64,000 nucleotides of DNA from Pseudomonadota bacterium (GTDB taxonomy: Bacteria; Chloroflexota; UBA6077; JAJPHF01), in the NCBI GenBank assembly GCA_021325365.1, contig JAJPHF010000026.1, positions 1-64,000 of the forward strand. The letters are read 5' to 3'. Shown in pieces: positions 24,905-33,259 of this stretch. Under the pieces are notes generated by a model. The model was not told where the DNA came from and did no database searches. It saw only the letters and a list, made by a program, of their open reading frames with translations. Within the stretch, counting starts at the first letter, position 1. Each line of letters starts with the position of its first letter. The translations under genes were made by a program, and so were the position numbers.

Positions 24905-26779
24905 TCAACCGACCTCCTGGACCTCGCGGGCGAGGCGCCCGGGATCGGACAGCTCGCTCTGCGCTAAGGCGAGCGTGGGAAACACGTGTCGGTAGAGGTG
25001 ATAGTTGATGTAGAAATCGCGCGGGAAGCCGGTCCCCGTGTACTCGGGCTCGTCCCAGGTGCCGGCGCTCTGGCGCTCGCCCAGGTACGCCAGCCCGCGG
25101 CGGCAGGCCGGGTGCTGGCCCAGGCCCGCGCTCTGGAGCGACAGCACGGCCCACGCGGTCTGCGACGGCGTGCTGCGTCCCCGCCCGGCGAACGACGGGT
25201 CGTCGTAGGAGTAGCAGGTTTCGCCCCAGCCGCCGTCGTCGTTTTGCACGCTTAGCAGCCATGCCAGCGCCCGGCCAACCAGGCCGCGGCCGATCCGCCC
25301 CCGCGTCAGCGCGGTGACCACGCACCAGGTGCCGTACACGTAGTTGACGCCCCAGCGGCCGTACCAGGCGCCGTCGGCGGTCTGCGTCTGTCGTAGGTAC
25401 CGTAGCGCCGGCGCCACCATCGGATCGGCTGGCCGGTGGCCGAGCGCGAACAGCATCTCCAGCACGTGGGCCGTTACGTCTTCGGTCGGGGGATCGGTCA
25501 TGGCGCCGAAGTCGGCAAACGGCAGCTGGTACACCACCCGGCTGCAGTTGTCGCGGTCGAACGCGGCCCAGGCGCCATTGCGCGACCGCATGGCGAGCAC
25601 CCAGCGCCGGGCGCGCTCCACGGCCGCGGCCACGCGCGCCCGCGGCGCGGCCTCGAGCAGCGCCAGCACCACGACCGCGGTGTCGTCCACGTCGGGATAG
25701 CAGTCGTTGTCGAACTCGAACGCCCAGCCGCCGCAGTCGCGCGCCCGACATCGGACCTGCCAGTCGCCGCCGCCCGTGATCTGCTCGGCCAGCAGCCAGT
25801 CGACGGCGCGGCGCAGCGCGGGGTGGTCCTGGGCCAGACCGGCCCGCCGCAGGGCGAGGAGCGCCCAGGCGGTGTCCCAGACCGGCGACATGCACGCTTG
25901 CAGCCGCCATCCCCTCTCGTCCGCGAGCGCGAAGCGCTCCAGTCCCTCAAGGCCGCGTCGCATGACGGGATGGTCGGGCGACAGGCCCTCCAGGTGCAGG
26001 GCGATCAACGAGTAGACCCAGGGCGGCTGGATGCCGCCCCAGCTCCCGTCCGCCTCCTGCCGGGCGACGATCCAATCGACGAGCTGATGGCACGCCCGGC
26101 CGCGCCCCGGCTGCCACGGCAGGCGATCGTAGGCTTTCAGCAGCTTGTCGGCCCACCAGAAGACCCCCGAGCCGGGGACCCGAACGAGCAGCGCTTCTGT
26201 GCCCGGCACGATCAGCTCCCGGGCGGTCACGCCGAGGGGCCGCCGCGGCTGCCGCGTGAGCACGATCAGGAGCGGCGCGATGGTGCCGCGCGCCCAGCAC
26301 GCGAAGTCGTAGAGGTTCAGCGGGACGCTCGGCGGCAGGTAGACTAGCTCCGGCGGCATGCTGGGGATGCCGGCCCACGGGTACTCGCCGAACAGCGCCA
26401 GCCAGATCTTGGTGAACACCCGCGCGCGGGCCAGCCCGCCCTGTTGGTGGATGACCTTCCGCGCGCGGGCCAGGGGCGCGCTGTCCGGGGCCAGCCCCAG
26501 CACCTTCAGCGCGACGTATGCCTCTACCGTCGTGCTCAGGTCCGCGGGACCGTCGTAGTACAGCGCCCACGAGCCATCGTCCCGCTGCGCGCCGAGCAGG
26601 TGCCGGATGGCGCCCTCCCGGATCGGGCCCAGGTCGAGCCTCAGGAACCGACAGAGCAGCACGTGCTCGGCGGTCATCGTGACGTTGGTCTCCAGCTCGC
26701 CCGACCACCACCCCTCGGGCGCCTGGCGCTCCAACAGCCACTCCACCGCCGCCTGCACGCCGGTCGTCTCACGCAGCAT
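24905..26779 (-). CDS. shc: Squalene-hopene cyclase
   Basis: A 624-residue class II triterpene cyclase that folds squalene into hopene/hopanol at the membrane surface. The protonating motif DVDDTA (DxDD, residues 363-366) is intact, and several QW repeats are visible (RQAPEGWWSGELE at 18-30, AQRDDGSWALYYDG at 64-77, RQEADGSWGG near 240, QTADGAWYGRWG, QNDDGGWGE). The start was placed at ATG 26779 after AGGAGG; a longer frame upstream is Arg/Pro-rich non-family sequence. It overlaps hpnE by 11 bases. Length agrees with the bacterial family (about 630). Confidence 0.95.
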   Translation of the reverse strand: MLRETTGVQAAVEWLLERQAPEGWWSGELETNVTMTAEHVLLCRFLRLDLGPIREGAIRHLLGAQRDDGSWALYYDGPADLSTTVEAYVALKVLGLAPDSAPLARARKVIHQQGGLARARVFTKIWLALFGEYPWAGIPSMPPELVYLPPSVPLNLYDFACWARGTIAPLLIVLTRQPRRPLGVTARELIVPGTEALLVRVPGSGVFWWADKLLKAYDRLPWQPGRGRACHQLVDWIVARQEADGSWGGIQPPWVYSLIALHLEGLSPDHPVMRRGLEGLERFALADERGWRLQACMSPVWDTAWALLALRRAGLAQDHPALRRAVDWLLAEQITGGGDWQVRCRARDCGGWAFEFDNDCYPDVDDTAVVVLALLEAAPRARVAAAVERARRWVLAMRSRNGAWAAFDRDNCSRVVYQLPFADFGAMTDPPTEDVTAHVLEMLFALGHRPADPMVAPALRYLRQTQTADGAWYGRWGVNYVYGTWCVVTALTRGRIGRGLVGRALAWLLSVQNDDGGWGETCYSYDDPSFAGRGRSTPSQTAWAVLSLQSAGLGQHPACRRGLAYLGERQSAGTWDEPEYTGTGFPRDFYINYHLYRHVFPTLALAQSELSDPGRLAREVQEVG

Positions 26780-28052
26780 GGCGCGCGCCTCCTGCGGTGA
26801 TCCAGCGCGCGGCGGCCCGCCCGCTCCGCACCGCCGACTCCATGGTCGCCAGCCAGCCGGTGTCCGTCCAGGCGCCGGCGATGGCCAGGTTCGGATAGCG
26901 CGTGGCCGGGCCGGGGCGCCGCAGGCCCGGCGTCGGCGCATAGGTGGCCTCGGGATCGCGGGTCGCCATGGCCCGGCTGAGCGGCACTGCCGCGAGCGCC
27001 GGCAAGGCCGCGCTCACCTCGCGCCGGCAGAGCGCCACCAGCTCCGCTTCCGGCCGCGTGACCAGATCGTGCGCGGCGCTCAGGCTACAGCACAGATACC
27101 CCGGGGCCTTCTGGAACACCCACTGTACCGGGGAGTCGAGCACCGCCGCGAACTCGAACTCGAGGTCGGCGCGGTCGAACCAGAGATGGACGTCCACGAT
27201 GGGCTGGGGCTGGAACGCCTCCAGCCCAGCCACGCCGCAGCGGGCCGGATCGCCCAGCAGGCGCCCGAGCTGGCGTGGCGGGACGGCGAGCACGACGGCG
27301 TCGTATGGCAGCTCCCGGCCGTCCGTCAGCCGCAGACCCCGCACGCGGCCGTCCTCCTCCCAGACGCCGGCGACCGGCGTGCGGCAGTACACCCGGCCGA
27401 TATGCTTCGCCGCCGCCTCGGCGATTCGCGCGAGCGGCACGTCGGCGAAGCCGACGCAGGCCGACTGGCGGCTGCCGGCGAACGCCGTGGCGATCACGAA
27501 GCGCGCCGCGTCCGCCGCTGCGGCCTCCAGGGGAGCGTTGAGGGCCGGGACCAGGAACGGCTCCCAGAAGTAGCGGCGCGCGGCCTCACCTTGGTGGTGG
27601 CAGGCGAGCCAGTCGGCGCACGTGCCCGGCGCGGGCGCCCCCTGCCGGGCGCGCGCGATGGCCCAGGCGACCTGCAGCTTGGCCGGCCAGTCGAGGTGCC
27701 GGTGGGCTACGAGGGCGGGTAGCAAGTGCCACGGCGCGGGCCAGTGGGCCGCCCGCAGCCAGCAGGGCTCGGCGCCGCGGCGCAGGAGGAGCACTTCGAA
27801 GCGCTCCTGCAGCCGCAGCCGGGCCGATAGCCCCACGCTAGCCACGAAGTCCCGAAACTCCGTGAAGCAGCCGAGATAGACGTGCTGTCCGTTGTCGATC
27901 TCGGTGTCGCCAACCTGGTACGACGTCACCTTCCCCCCGAGCAGGCGGCCGCGCTCGAAGACCTCGGCCTCGACCCCCAGCCGCTGCAGCTCGACGGCCG
28001 CGCTGAGGCCCGCCAGGCCGCCGCCGACCACCGCTACCTGGCCTGCAGCCAT
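26769..28052 (-). CDS. hpnE: Hydroxysqualene dehydroxylase (HpnE), FAD-dependent
   Basis: A 427-residue amine-oxidase/phytoene-desaturase-fold flavoprotein that reduces hydroxysqualene to squalene. The N-terminal dinucleotide-binding motif is VAVVGGGLAGLSAAVELQRLG (residues 6-26), followed by EVFERGRLLGGKVTSYQ and NGQHVYLGCF, which is a recognisable HpnE string. The C-terminal AIAGAWTDTGWLATMESAVRSGRAAARWI binds the FAD diphosphate end. Start ATG 28052 lies within the last codons of hpnD (19-base overlap). Together with hpnC and hpnD it makes the three-enzyme squalene route used by many bacteria instead of a single squalene synthase. Confidence 0.92.
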   Translation of the reverse strand: MAAGQVAVVGGGLAGLSAAVELQRLGVEAEVFERGRLLGGKVTSYQVGDTEIDNGQHVYLGCFTEFRDFVASVGLSARLRLQERFEVLLLRRGAEPCWLRAAHWPAPWHLLPALVAHRHLDWPAKLQVAWAIARARQGAPAPGTCADWLACHHQGEAARRYFWEPFLVPALNAPLEAAAADAARFVIATAFAGSRQSACVGFADVPLARIAEAAAKHIGRVYCRTPVAGVWEEDGRVRGLRLTDGRELPYDAVVLAVPPRQLGRLLGDPARCGVAGLEAFQPQPIVDVHLWFDRADLEFEFAAVLDSPVQWVFQKAPGYLCCSLSAAHDLVTRPEAELVALCRREVSAALPALAAVPLSRAMATRDPEATYAPTPGLRRPGPATRYPNLAIAGAWTDTGWLATMESAVRSGRAAARWITAGGARHAA

Positions 28053-28948
28053 GCTCGCACCACCACACCCAGTTTCTCCGCGGGCGACAGCGACACCCGC
28101 CGCTGCAGCGGCAGATACGGGTGCCGCTTGATCCGCTGCAAGATGCCCTGGTAAATGCCGGCCATGGTGAGCACGCAGACCGCCGAGGAGGTCGGGATCA
28201 GGCTCGCCACCTGCAGGCCGGACGCGAAGAGCCCCTCGGCCCGCTCGGCCTGGGAGCGGACGAAGGCGCCCCAGGCGTCCCCGTCCCGGCCGTCGCCGCG
28301 GCCGTCGGTCCCGTGCAGCGCCGCCACGAGGCGGGCCTCGTCGATGCCAAAGCGCGCCAGCTCGCCTAGCGGCAGGTAGATGCGGCCGAACAGGAAGTAG
28401 TCCTCCCGGATGTCGCGCAGGATGTTGGTGAGCTGCATGGCCTGGCCGAGGTCGTCGGCGAACACGAGCGCCCGCGGGTCGGTGAAGCCGAAGACCCGCA
28501 CGCACATCCGGCCTACCGCGGACGCCACGAGCCGGCAATAGGCGCGCAATTCCTCCCACGACTGGTAGCGGTTCTGGTGCAGGTCCAGCTCGACGCCGTC
28601 GATCACCTGGGCCAGCTCCGCCGCGGGAATCTGGTAGCGGGCGATCGCCGGTCCCAGCGCCTGCATGACGGGGTCGACGTAGTCGCCCGCCAGGCAGCGC
28701 CGCAGCCGGTCGCGGTGCCAGGCCAGGCGGGCGGGGTCGCGCTCGCCGTCGGGGCGGTCGGCCTCGTCGTCCACCTCCCGCGCGAAGCTGTAGAGCGCGT
28801 AGATTGCCATCCGCTGCGCACGGGGCAGCGCGATGAAGCCCCAGTAGAAGTTCTTCGCCTCGCGCCGGGCCAGGGCCGCGCAGTAGTGCTCGGCCGCGTC
28901 GACCGAATACGCCGCCTGAAGCTCAAGCGGGTCGCTTTTCGCCGACAT
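28034..28948 (-). CDS. hpnD: Presqualene diphosphate synthase (HpnD)
   Basis: A 304-residue trans-isoprenyl diphosphate synthase that condenses two farnesyl diphosphates to presqualene diphosphate. Two Mg-binding motifs are visible: REVDDEAD (first Asp-rich) and DDLGQAMQLTNILRDIRED (second), with the family strings SKNFY-like REAKNFYWGFIALP, RMAIYALYSFAREVDD and RNRYQSWEELRAYCRLVASAVGRM. The start ATG 28948 is preceded by GGGAGGTCCCACC and overlaps the hpnC end by 26 bases. The second motif with INILRDI-type sequence and RIYLP-x-ELARFG distinguishes HpnD from HpnC. Part of the operon encoding all three squalene-forming steps. Confidence 0.92.
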   Translation of the reverse strand: MSAKSDPLELQAAYSVDAAEHYCAALARREAKNFYWGFIALPRAQRMAIYALYSFAREVDDEADRPDGERDPARLAWHRDRLRRCLAGDYVDPVMQALGPAIARYQIPAAELAQVIDGVELDLHQNRYQSWEELRAYCRLVASAVGRMCVRVFGFTDPRALVFADDLGQAMQLTNILRDIREDYFLFGRIYLPLGELARFGIDEARLVAALHGTDGRGDGRDGDAWGAFVRSQAERAEGLFASGLQVASLIPTSSAVCVLTMAGIYQGILQRIKRHPYLPLQRRVSLSPAEKLGVVVRAWLQAR

Positions 28949-29777
28949 GGTGGGACCTCCCGAATGCCTGCAGGCCGACCAGGGCCAGCAGGCCGCACTT
29001 GGCCGGCAGTGATACGGTGGGGCGGCATAGGTCCGTGCGGTAGCCCGCGGCGGCGACGGCGCGTAGGATCGCCTCGCCGCCACGCCGGTACAGCATCAAT
29101 TGCAGCCGCAACCCGCCATCCACGGCGGCCTCCAGCAGCTGGCCGGACTGGAGGAGGTCGCTGGCGCGCTGGCACATCGCCTCGACGGCACCCGCCAGGC
29201 CGCGCTCGGCCAGCTCGGGCTGGAGCAGATACGTGCGGCCCTTCGCGCGATCCACGCTCACGTCCTGCGCGAAGTTCGCGAGCTGGAGGCCGATGCACAC
29301 GTCGTCCGAGAGCGCGTCGAGCGCCGGCGAAGCGACGCCCGCCACGCGGAGCACCAGCCGGCCCACCGGCGCGGCCGAGAGCCGGCAGTAGTCCCGCAAC
29401 TGCTCCCAGCTCGTGTATTCCTTTACCCGCTGGTCCTGAAGGTTGGCGGCAATCAGGTCGAGGAACGGCTCTCGCGGGAGCCGGCACGTCGCAATGGTAT
29501 CCGCCAGCGCGATCAGGGCTGGGTGTAGGGGGGGGATCCGGCTGCCGGGGAAGCAGCGGTCCAAGTCCTGGCGCCACAGCGCTAGGCGCTCCGCGGCCAG
29601 CTCGCCGCTCTCGTCCCCCAGGTCGTCGGTGATGCGGCAGTAGGCGTAGATGCGCTGCAAGTGCGTCCGCGTCGCGGGCGGCAGGAACCAGGAGATGACC
29701 CAGAAGTTCTCATAGTGGCGGCGTGTCAGATATCCGCAACAAGCGTTCCCAAGCTCCAGCTCGCTAACGGCGCCCAC
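28923..29777 (-). CDS. hpnC: Hydroxysqualene synthase (HpnC)
   Basis: A 284-residue paralogue of HpnD that hydrolyses presqualene diphosphate to hydroxysqualene. The first Asp-rich motif is RITDDLGDES, the second DDVCIGLQLANFAQDVSVD with the family's typical HYENFWVISWFLPP opening and GRTYLLQPELAERG. The GTG start at 29777 is selected because it follows GAGGGGGGACAC and the family sequence begins immediately; the frame is open further upstream but over unrelated residues. It begins 11 bases after the end of the fni-yjbQ gene and overlaps hpnD, which places the isomerase in the same transcript. Confidence 0.9.
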   Translation of the reverse strand: MGAVSELELGNACCGYLTRRHYENFWVISWFLPPATRTHLQRIYAYCRITDDLGDESGELAAERLALWRQDLDRCFPGSRIPPLHPALIALADTIATCRLPREPFLDLIAANLQDQRVKEYTSWEQLRDYCRLSAAPVGRLVLRVAGVASPALDALSDDVCIGLQLANFAQDVSVDRAKGRTYLLQPELAERGLAGAVEAMCQRASDLLQSGQLLEAAVDGGLRLQLMLYRRGGEAILRAVAAAGYRTDLCRPTVSLPAKCGLLALVGLQAFGRSHHVGEKRPA

Positions 29778-29787
29778 GTGTCCCCCC

Positions 29788-31350
29788 TCACTCGCCCGTG
29801 ACCTGAACGGTGAGCTGGCGTCGTCGCGCTGAGCACAGCTCGATGAGGAACACGCTCTGCCAGCGGCCCAGCGCCATCCGCCCATCCACTACGGGGATCG
29901 TCTCACTAGACGCCAGCATGAGGTGCCGACAGTGCGCATGCCCGTTGCGTGGCTCGCTGGGCGATACGCCCACGCGCCGGTCGAGATCGTCGTGCTCGAA
30001 CCCGCCCGGCGGCACGAGCATGCCCAGCACGCGCTGGAAGTCGCGCAGCAACAGGGGCTCGTTCTCGTTGACGCGGATGGCGGCGGTGGTGTGGTGCGAA
30101 TACACGTGGACGAAGCCTTGCTGGATGCCGGATCGCTCGACCACCGCCGCGACGTCGCGCGTGATGTCGATGAACTGCCCGCCGCCTGTCGTACTATAGG
30201 CGAGGCGCTCGCGGTGCAGCCGGGCAGACGGCTGGTGGGTGCGGATGAGGTGGGGCGTCTGCTGCAGGTCGCGGATCGCCCGCGCCCCGAGGCAGAACAT
30301 GGCAATGCGCAGTGTCTCGATCAGCTCACGCGCCAGGCTGGCCGCCGCGTCGCCGGGCTCCGTCGCGGCCCGCAGGAAGGGGCCGGCAATCCCGACGAGG
30401 TCGGCGCCCAGGGCGAGGGCCTTGGCGACGTCGATCCCGCTGCCGATGCCGCCGCTGGCGAAGATCGTGGCCGTGGGCGCCGCCCGCCGCGCGGCGGTGA
30501 TCGCCTCGGCGGTGGGGATTCCCCAGTCGGCGAACGCCGCGGCGACTCGCGCGCGCCAGGGCTCGGCCAGCCGGTAGCGCTCGACCTCGCTCCACGACGT
30601 ACCACCCGTTCCCGCCACGTCGACCGCGGCGACCCCCGCGTCGAGCAGCGCGTCGACCAGCTCCGGCGCCAGGCCCCAGCCGACTTCCTTGGCCACGACC
30701 GGCACGTCCAGGTCGCGGCAGAGCGTCCGAATCTTGGCGAGTAGCCCGCGGAACCACGTGTCGCCCTCGGGCTGCAGGGCCTCCTGCAGCGCGTTCAAAT
30801 GGAGGACCAGCGCGTCGGCCTGCGTCTGATCGATCAGCCGTCGGCAATCGTCGGAGGTGAGGCCACGATTGAGCTGCACGGCACCGAGATTGCAAAAGAG
30901 GAGAATAGTGGGTGCCACGCGGCGTACCTGGAACGTCGGCAGGACCTCGGGCCGCTCGAGTAGCACTCTCCCCGACCCGAGGCCCATTGCCAAACCAAAC
31001 TGCTGGGCCACCTCGGCGAGGGCCAGGTTAATCCGCCCCGCTTCCGCGGTCCCGCCCGTCATGCAGGAGATCAGAATGGGGGCTCGCAGGCGACGCCCGA
31101 ACAGCTCGGTCGTCAGGTCGACCTCGTCGAGGTCGATCTCCGGGAGCGCCTGGTGGACGAACCGATATGCCTCGAAGCCGGAGCCGATTCCCTTGGCGGC
31201 GACGTCCTCCTCGACGTTGATCCGGAGGTGGTCGGCTTTGCGGTGGGCGGTTAACGCGCCGTCAGCGACAGCCGACGGGTCGCTGTAGCTGAGCTGGGAT
31301 GCCGCCGCGCCGCCCCGTACCGACGTTCCAGCCAGGTTCTGAGAAGGCAT
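29788..31350 (-). CDS. fni: Type 2 isopentenyl-diphosphate isomerase fused to a YjbQ/UPF0047 domain
   Basis: A 520-residue two-domain protein, first gene of the hopanoid operon. Residues about 30-375 are an FMN-dependent IPP isomerase of the Fni type: RKADHLRINVEEDV, PILISCMTGGT, GLAMGLGSGRVLL, LVLHLNALQEALQPEGD, VVAKEVGWG, AAVDVAGTGGTSW and FASGGIGSGIDVAKALALGADLVGIA. It interconverts IPP and DMAPP to supply the prenyl synthase. Residues about 380-518 are a complete UPF0047/YjbQ domain: FIDITRDV, SHHTTAAIRVNENE, GHAHCRHLMLASSETIPVV and ALGRWQSVFLIE. YjbQ proteins have reported weak thiamine phosphate synthase activity; the physiological role is unclear. The reading frame is continuous with no stop between the domains. 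Confidence 0.9.
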   Translation of the reverse strand: MPSQNLAGTSVRGGAAASQLSYSDPSAVADGALTAHRKADHLRINVEEDVAAKGIGSGFEAYRFVHQALPEIDLDEVDLTTELFGRRLRAPILISCMTGGTAEAGRINLALAEVAQQFGLAMGLGSGRVLLERPEVLPTFQVRRVAPTILLFCNLGAVQLNRGLTSDDCRRLIDQTQADALVLHLNALQEALQPEGDTWFRGLLAKIRTLCRDLDVPVVAKEVGWGLAPELVDALLDAGVAAVDVAGTGGTSWSEVERYRLAEPWRARVAAAFADWGIPTAEAITAARRAAPTATIFASGGIGSGIDVAKALALGADLVGIAGPFLRAATEPGDAAASLARELIETLRIAMFCLGARAIRDLQQTPHLIRTHQPSARLHRERLAYSTTGGGQFIDITRDVAAVVERSGIQQGFVHVYSHHTTAAIRVNENEPLLLRDFQRVLGMLVPPGGFEHDDLDRRVGVSPSEPRNGHAHCRHLMLASSETIPVVDGRMALGRWQSVFLIELCSARRRQLTVQVTGE

Positions 31351-31827
31351 GAGTCAATCTCCCGTCGAGTTCGCGCTCCAGTCGCCCGCTGCGGCCGATC
31401 CACTCAGCGCGTCCGAGCGACCGGTCACGCGCCCGCTGCACCGCGGCCCGCCGCGCGCCCCGCCGCTCGCAGAATCTATGCCAGCCGAGGCACTTATCAA
31501 CCTGCGCGCCCCGGTCGGTTGTCGACACCGCCGAGCTGCCTATGGGGACAGGATCCTCATCGCGCGAGAGCTAGCGCGCCATGGCCATGTCGTGGCTTCC
31601 CGCCTGCTCCGGACGGAGCGGGGCTGCCGTGGGGCATGATTCGTGCCGGCGGATACGGCCGTTCGCCTGCAAAAAACCTAGATAGCAACAGGGGCCCGCC
31701 CCCGCGCGGGATAGCCAGCGCGCCCCATGGCCGAACGGTCCCTCTGGCTGGCCATGCCACCCACGGCGCTGGCACGGATCGTGCCGGGCAGCACCGCTCA
31801 CGAGGTCCGCCGGACGAGGAGTTCGCC
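31351..31827. other. Divergent intergenic region between the two hopanoid gene blocks
   Basis: About 480 bases separate the leftward operon from the rightward deacetylase gene. No convincing gene; short open frames lack family-like sequence and ribosome sites. It contains the predicted operon promoter at 31,473-31,500 and two CG-rich segments that could pair, such as GGGGCCCGCCCCCGCGCGGG near 31,691. A promoter for the rightward genes was not recognised. Confidence 0.45.
31473..31500 (-). promoter_or_regulatory. Predicted promoter of the hopanoid operon
   Basis: On the minus strand TTGATA (31495-31500), a 16-base spacer and TAGATT (31473-31478). Transcription would start near 31,466, giving a leader of about 115 bases ahead of the isomerase fusion. 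All nine genes down to 21,096 are spaced by 10 bases or less or overlap. Confidence 0.5.
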
Positions 31828-32571
31828 GTGGAGAGCCGCTGGCTGATCGTCTCCATCCACGACGTGGCCCCCGCCTTTGGCGATGAGGTGCAACAGCTGC
31901 TGGGCTCCCTGGATGCGATCGGGGCCAGGCCGCGGGTCCTCAAGGTGGTGCCGCACTCGCCGAGCGGCCCGCTACTCCACGAGGCGCCCGCGCTGGTCCG
32001 GCTGCTGCAGGAAGAGACGCGCGCGGGCTCGGAGATGGTCCTGCATGGCTACACGCACCGCGCCAGCGGCCCCTTCCAGGGCAGCTGGCTGACTCGTGCC
32101 CGGGGCCGCCTCTTCGCGGGCTCGGCGGCAGAGTTCCTGACCGTCGACAGTCGCGAGGCCGCGGCTCGGCTGGAAGCGGGCCGCGCCGCCCTCCGCGCGC
32201 TCGGGATCGACGTGCAAGGCTTCTGCGCCCCCGGCTGGATGGCGCCCCCGTGGATCTACGCTAGCCTGCGACGCCTCGGCTTTCGCTACTACGTGGGCAT
32301 GAACACGGTCCTGGACGTGCAGCGCGGCCGGGCCCGCTGGCTGCCGTGGGCGGGCTACATGGGCGCCCCACCGTGGCACGAGCGCCTGATCTGGCTGGGG
32401 AGCGCCGTCCAGATGGCGGTCGCCCCGCGATTTCCCGCGATCAAGGTGTTCCTGCACCCGCAGCAAGCGCGCTCGTCCGGGGATTGCCAGCGCGTCCTCC
32501 GCCTGCTCGCGCGCCTCGTCCGCGAACGGAGACCGACCACCTATGCCGCCCTCCTCGACTCCTACGCCTGA
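31828..32571 (+). CDS. DUF2334-type polysaccharide deacetylase-like protein
   Basis: A 247-residue NodB-fold protein. It opens with WLIVSIHDVAPAFGDEVQQLL (the His-Asp metal site), has MVLHGYTHRASG (H-x3-H) and later FCAPGWMAPPWIYASLRRLGFRYYVGM, which correspond to metal-binding and barrel motifs of DUF2334/polysaccharide deacetylases. No signal peptide is present, so cytoplasmic action on an activated or lipid-linked sugar is likely. GTG 31828 follows GAGGAGTTCGCC; it overlaps the GT2 gene by 29 bases. Next to HpnJ and a glycosyltransferase it could deacetylate N-acetylglucosamine attached to a hopanoid, the job HpnK does elsewhere; this is inference from context. Confidence 0.75.
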   Translation: MESRWLIVSIHDVAPAFGDEVQQLLGSLDAIGARPRVLKVVPHSPSGPLLHEAPALVRLLQEETRAGSEMVLHGYTHRASGPFQGSWLTRARGRLFAGSAAEFLTVDSREAAARLEAGRAALRALGIDVQGFCAPGWMAPPWIYASLRRLGFRYYVGMNTVLDVQRGRARWLPWAGYMGAPPWHERLIWLGSAVQMAVAPRFPAIKVFLHPQQARSSGDCQRVLRLLARLVRERRPTTYAALLDSYA

Positions 32572-33259
32572 CGTCTCGGTCGTCATCCCGGCGCGCAACG
32601 AGGCTCGCTACGTGCAGCGCGCCCTCGCCTCGGTGGCCGCCCAGCGCTGGCCCCTCGCGCGGCTGGAAGCGATCGTGGTGAACAACGGCTCGGTCGACAC
32701 CACGGCCGACGTCGTCCGCGTGTTCGTGGCCGAGCAGCCCCAGCTCGCCGTGCGGCTGCTCGACGAGCCGGTCCCCGGCCTCGCCCGGGCGAAGAACCGC
32801 GGCGCGGGTGTGGCGCGCGGCGAGTCGCTGCTCTTCCTCGACGCCGACTCTCACCTGGCTCCCGACCTGGTCGCGTCGATCGTGACGCGCGCGCGGCAAG
32901 GCTATCCCGCGGGCAGCATCGCCGTCTTGGCCGATTCGCGCGATTGGCTGGACCGCGGCTTCTTCGCGCTCATGGAGCTGGGCAAGCGGCTCTTCCAGAT
33001 CCACGCCCAGATGTTCTATTGTGCGCGCCCGCTGTTTCTGCAGCTGGGCGGGTTCGCCGAAGACCTCCAGCTGGCCGAGGACCGCGAGTTTCTCAGCCGC
33101 CTGGAGCGAGCGGGGGTCGCCGTCTGCCACGTGACCGAGAGCCACATAGCCACCTCGCCGCGCCGGTTGCACAGCCGGCCGTTCCGCCTCGGGATGCTGA
33201 CGATGTTCGCGCGCTGGGCCCTCGCTCACGGCGGGATTGGTCGGCGCTGGCGCTACTGA
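32543..33259 (+). CDS. Family 2 glycosyltransferase
   Basis: A 238-residue GT-A enzyme. Features: VSVVIPARNEARYVQRALASV (nucleotide-sugar entry strand), NNGSVDTTADVV (D/G-S-x-D motif with NN in place of DD), GLARAKNRGAGVARGESLLFLDADSHLAPD (DAD metal triad, with Asp-x-Asp spelled LDADS) and the acceptor-side GGFAEDLQLAEDREFLSRL. It lacks the membrane helices of the HpnI/HpnB hopanoid glycosyltransferases and is shorter than those (about 370 residues). Starts at ATG 32543 inside the deacetylase gene's tail; stop shared with the next start (TGATG). Substrate is likely a nucleotide-activated sugar and, from context, a hopanoid or lipid acceptor. Confidence 0.8.
   Translation: MPPSSTPTPDVSVVIPARNEARYVQRALASVAAQRWPLARLEAIVVNNGSVDTTADVVRVFVAEQPQLAVRLLDEPVPGLARAKNRGAGVARGESLLFLDADSHLAPDLVASIVTRARQGYPAGSIAVLADSRDWLDRGFFALMELGKRLFQIHAQMFYCARPLFLQLGGFAEDLQLAEDREFLSRLERAGVAVCHVTESHIATSPRRLHSRPFRLGMLTMFARWALAHGGIGRRWRY

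Noticed and set aside
31519..31827. An N-terminal extension of the deacetylase of about 100 codons
   Set aside because: The extension is Arg/Pro-rich, has no motif, and a strong ribosome site with a GTG start lies at 31,828.
32543..33259. Annotation as HpnI or HpnB
   Set aside because: The GT2 protein is about 130 residues shorter than those families and lacks their membrane helices.
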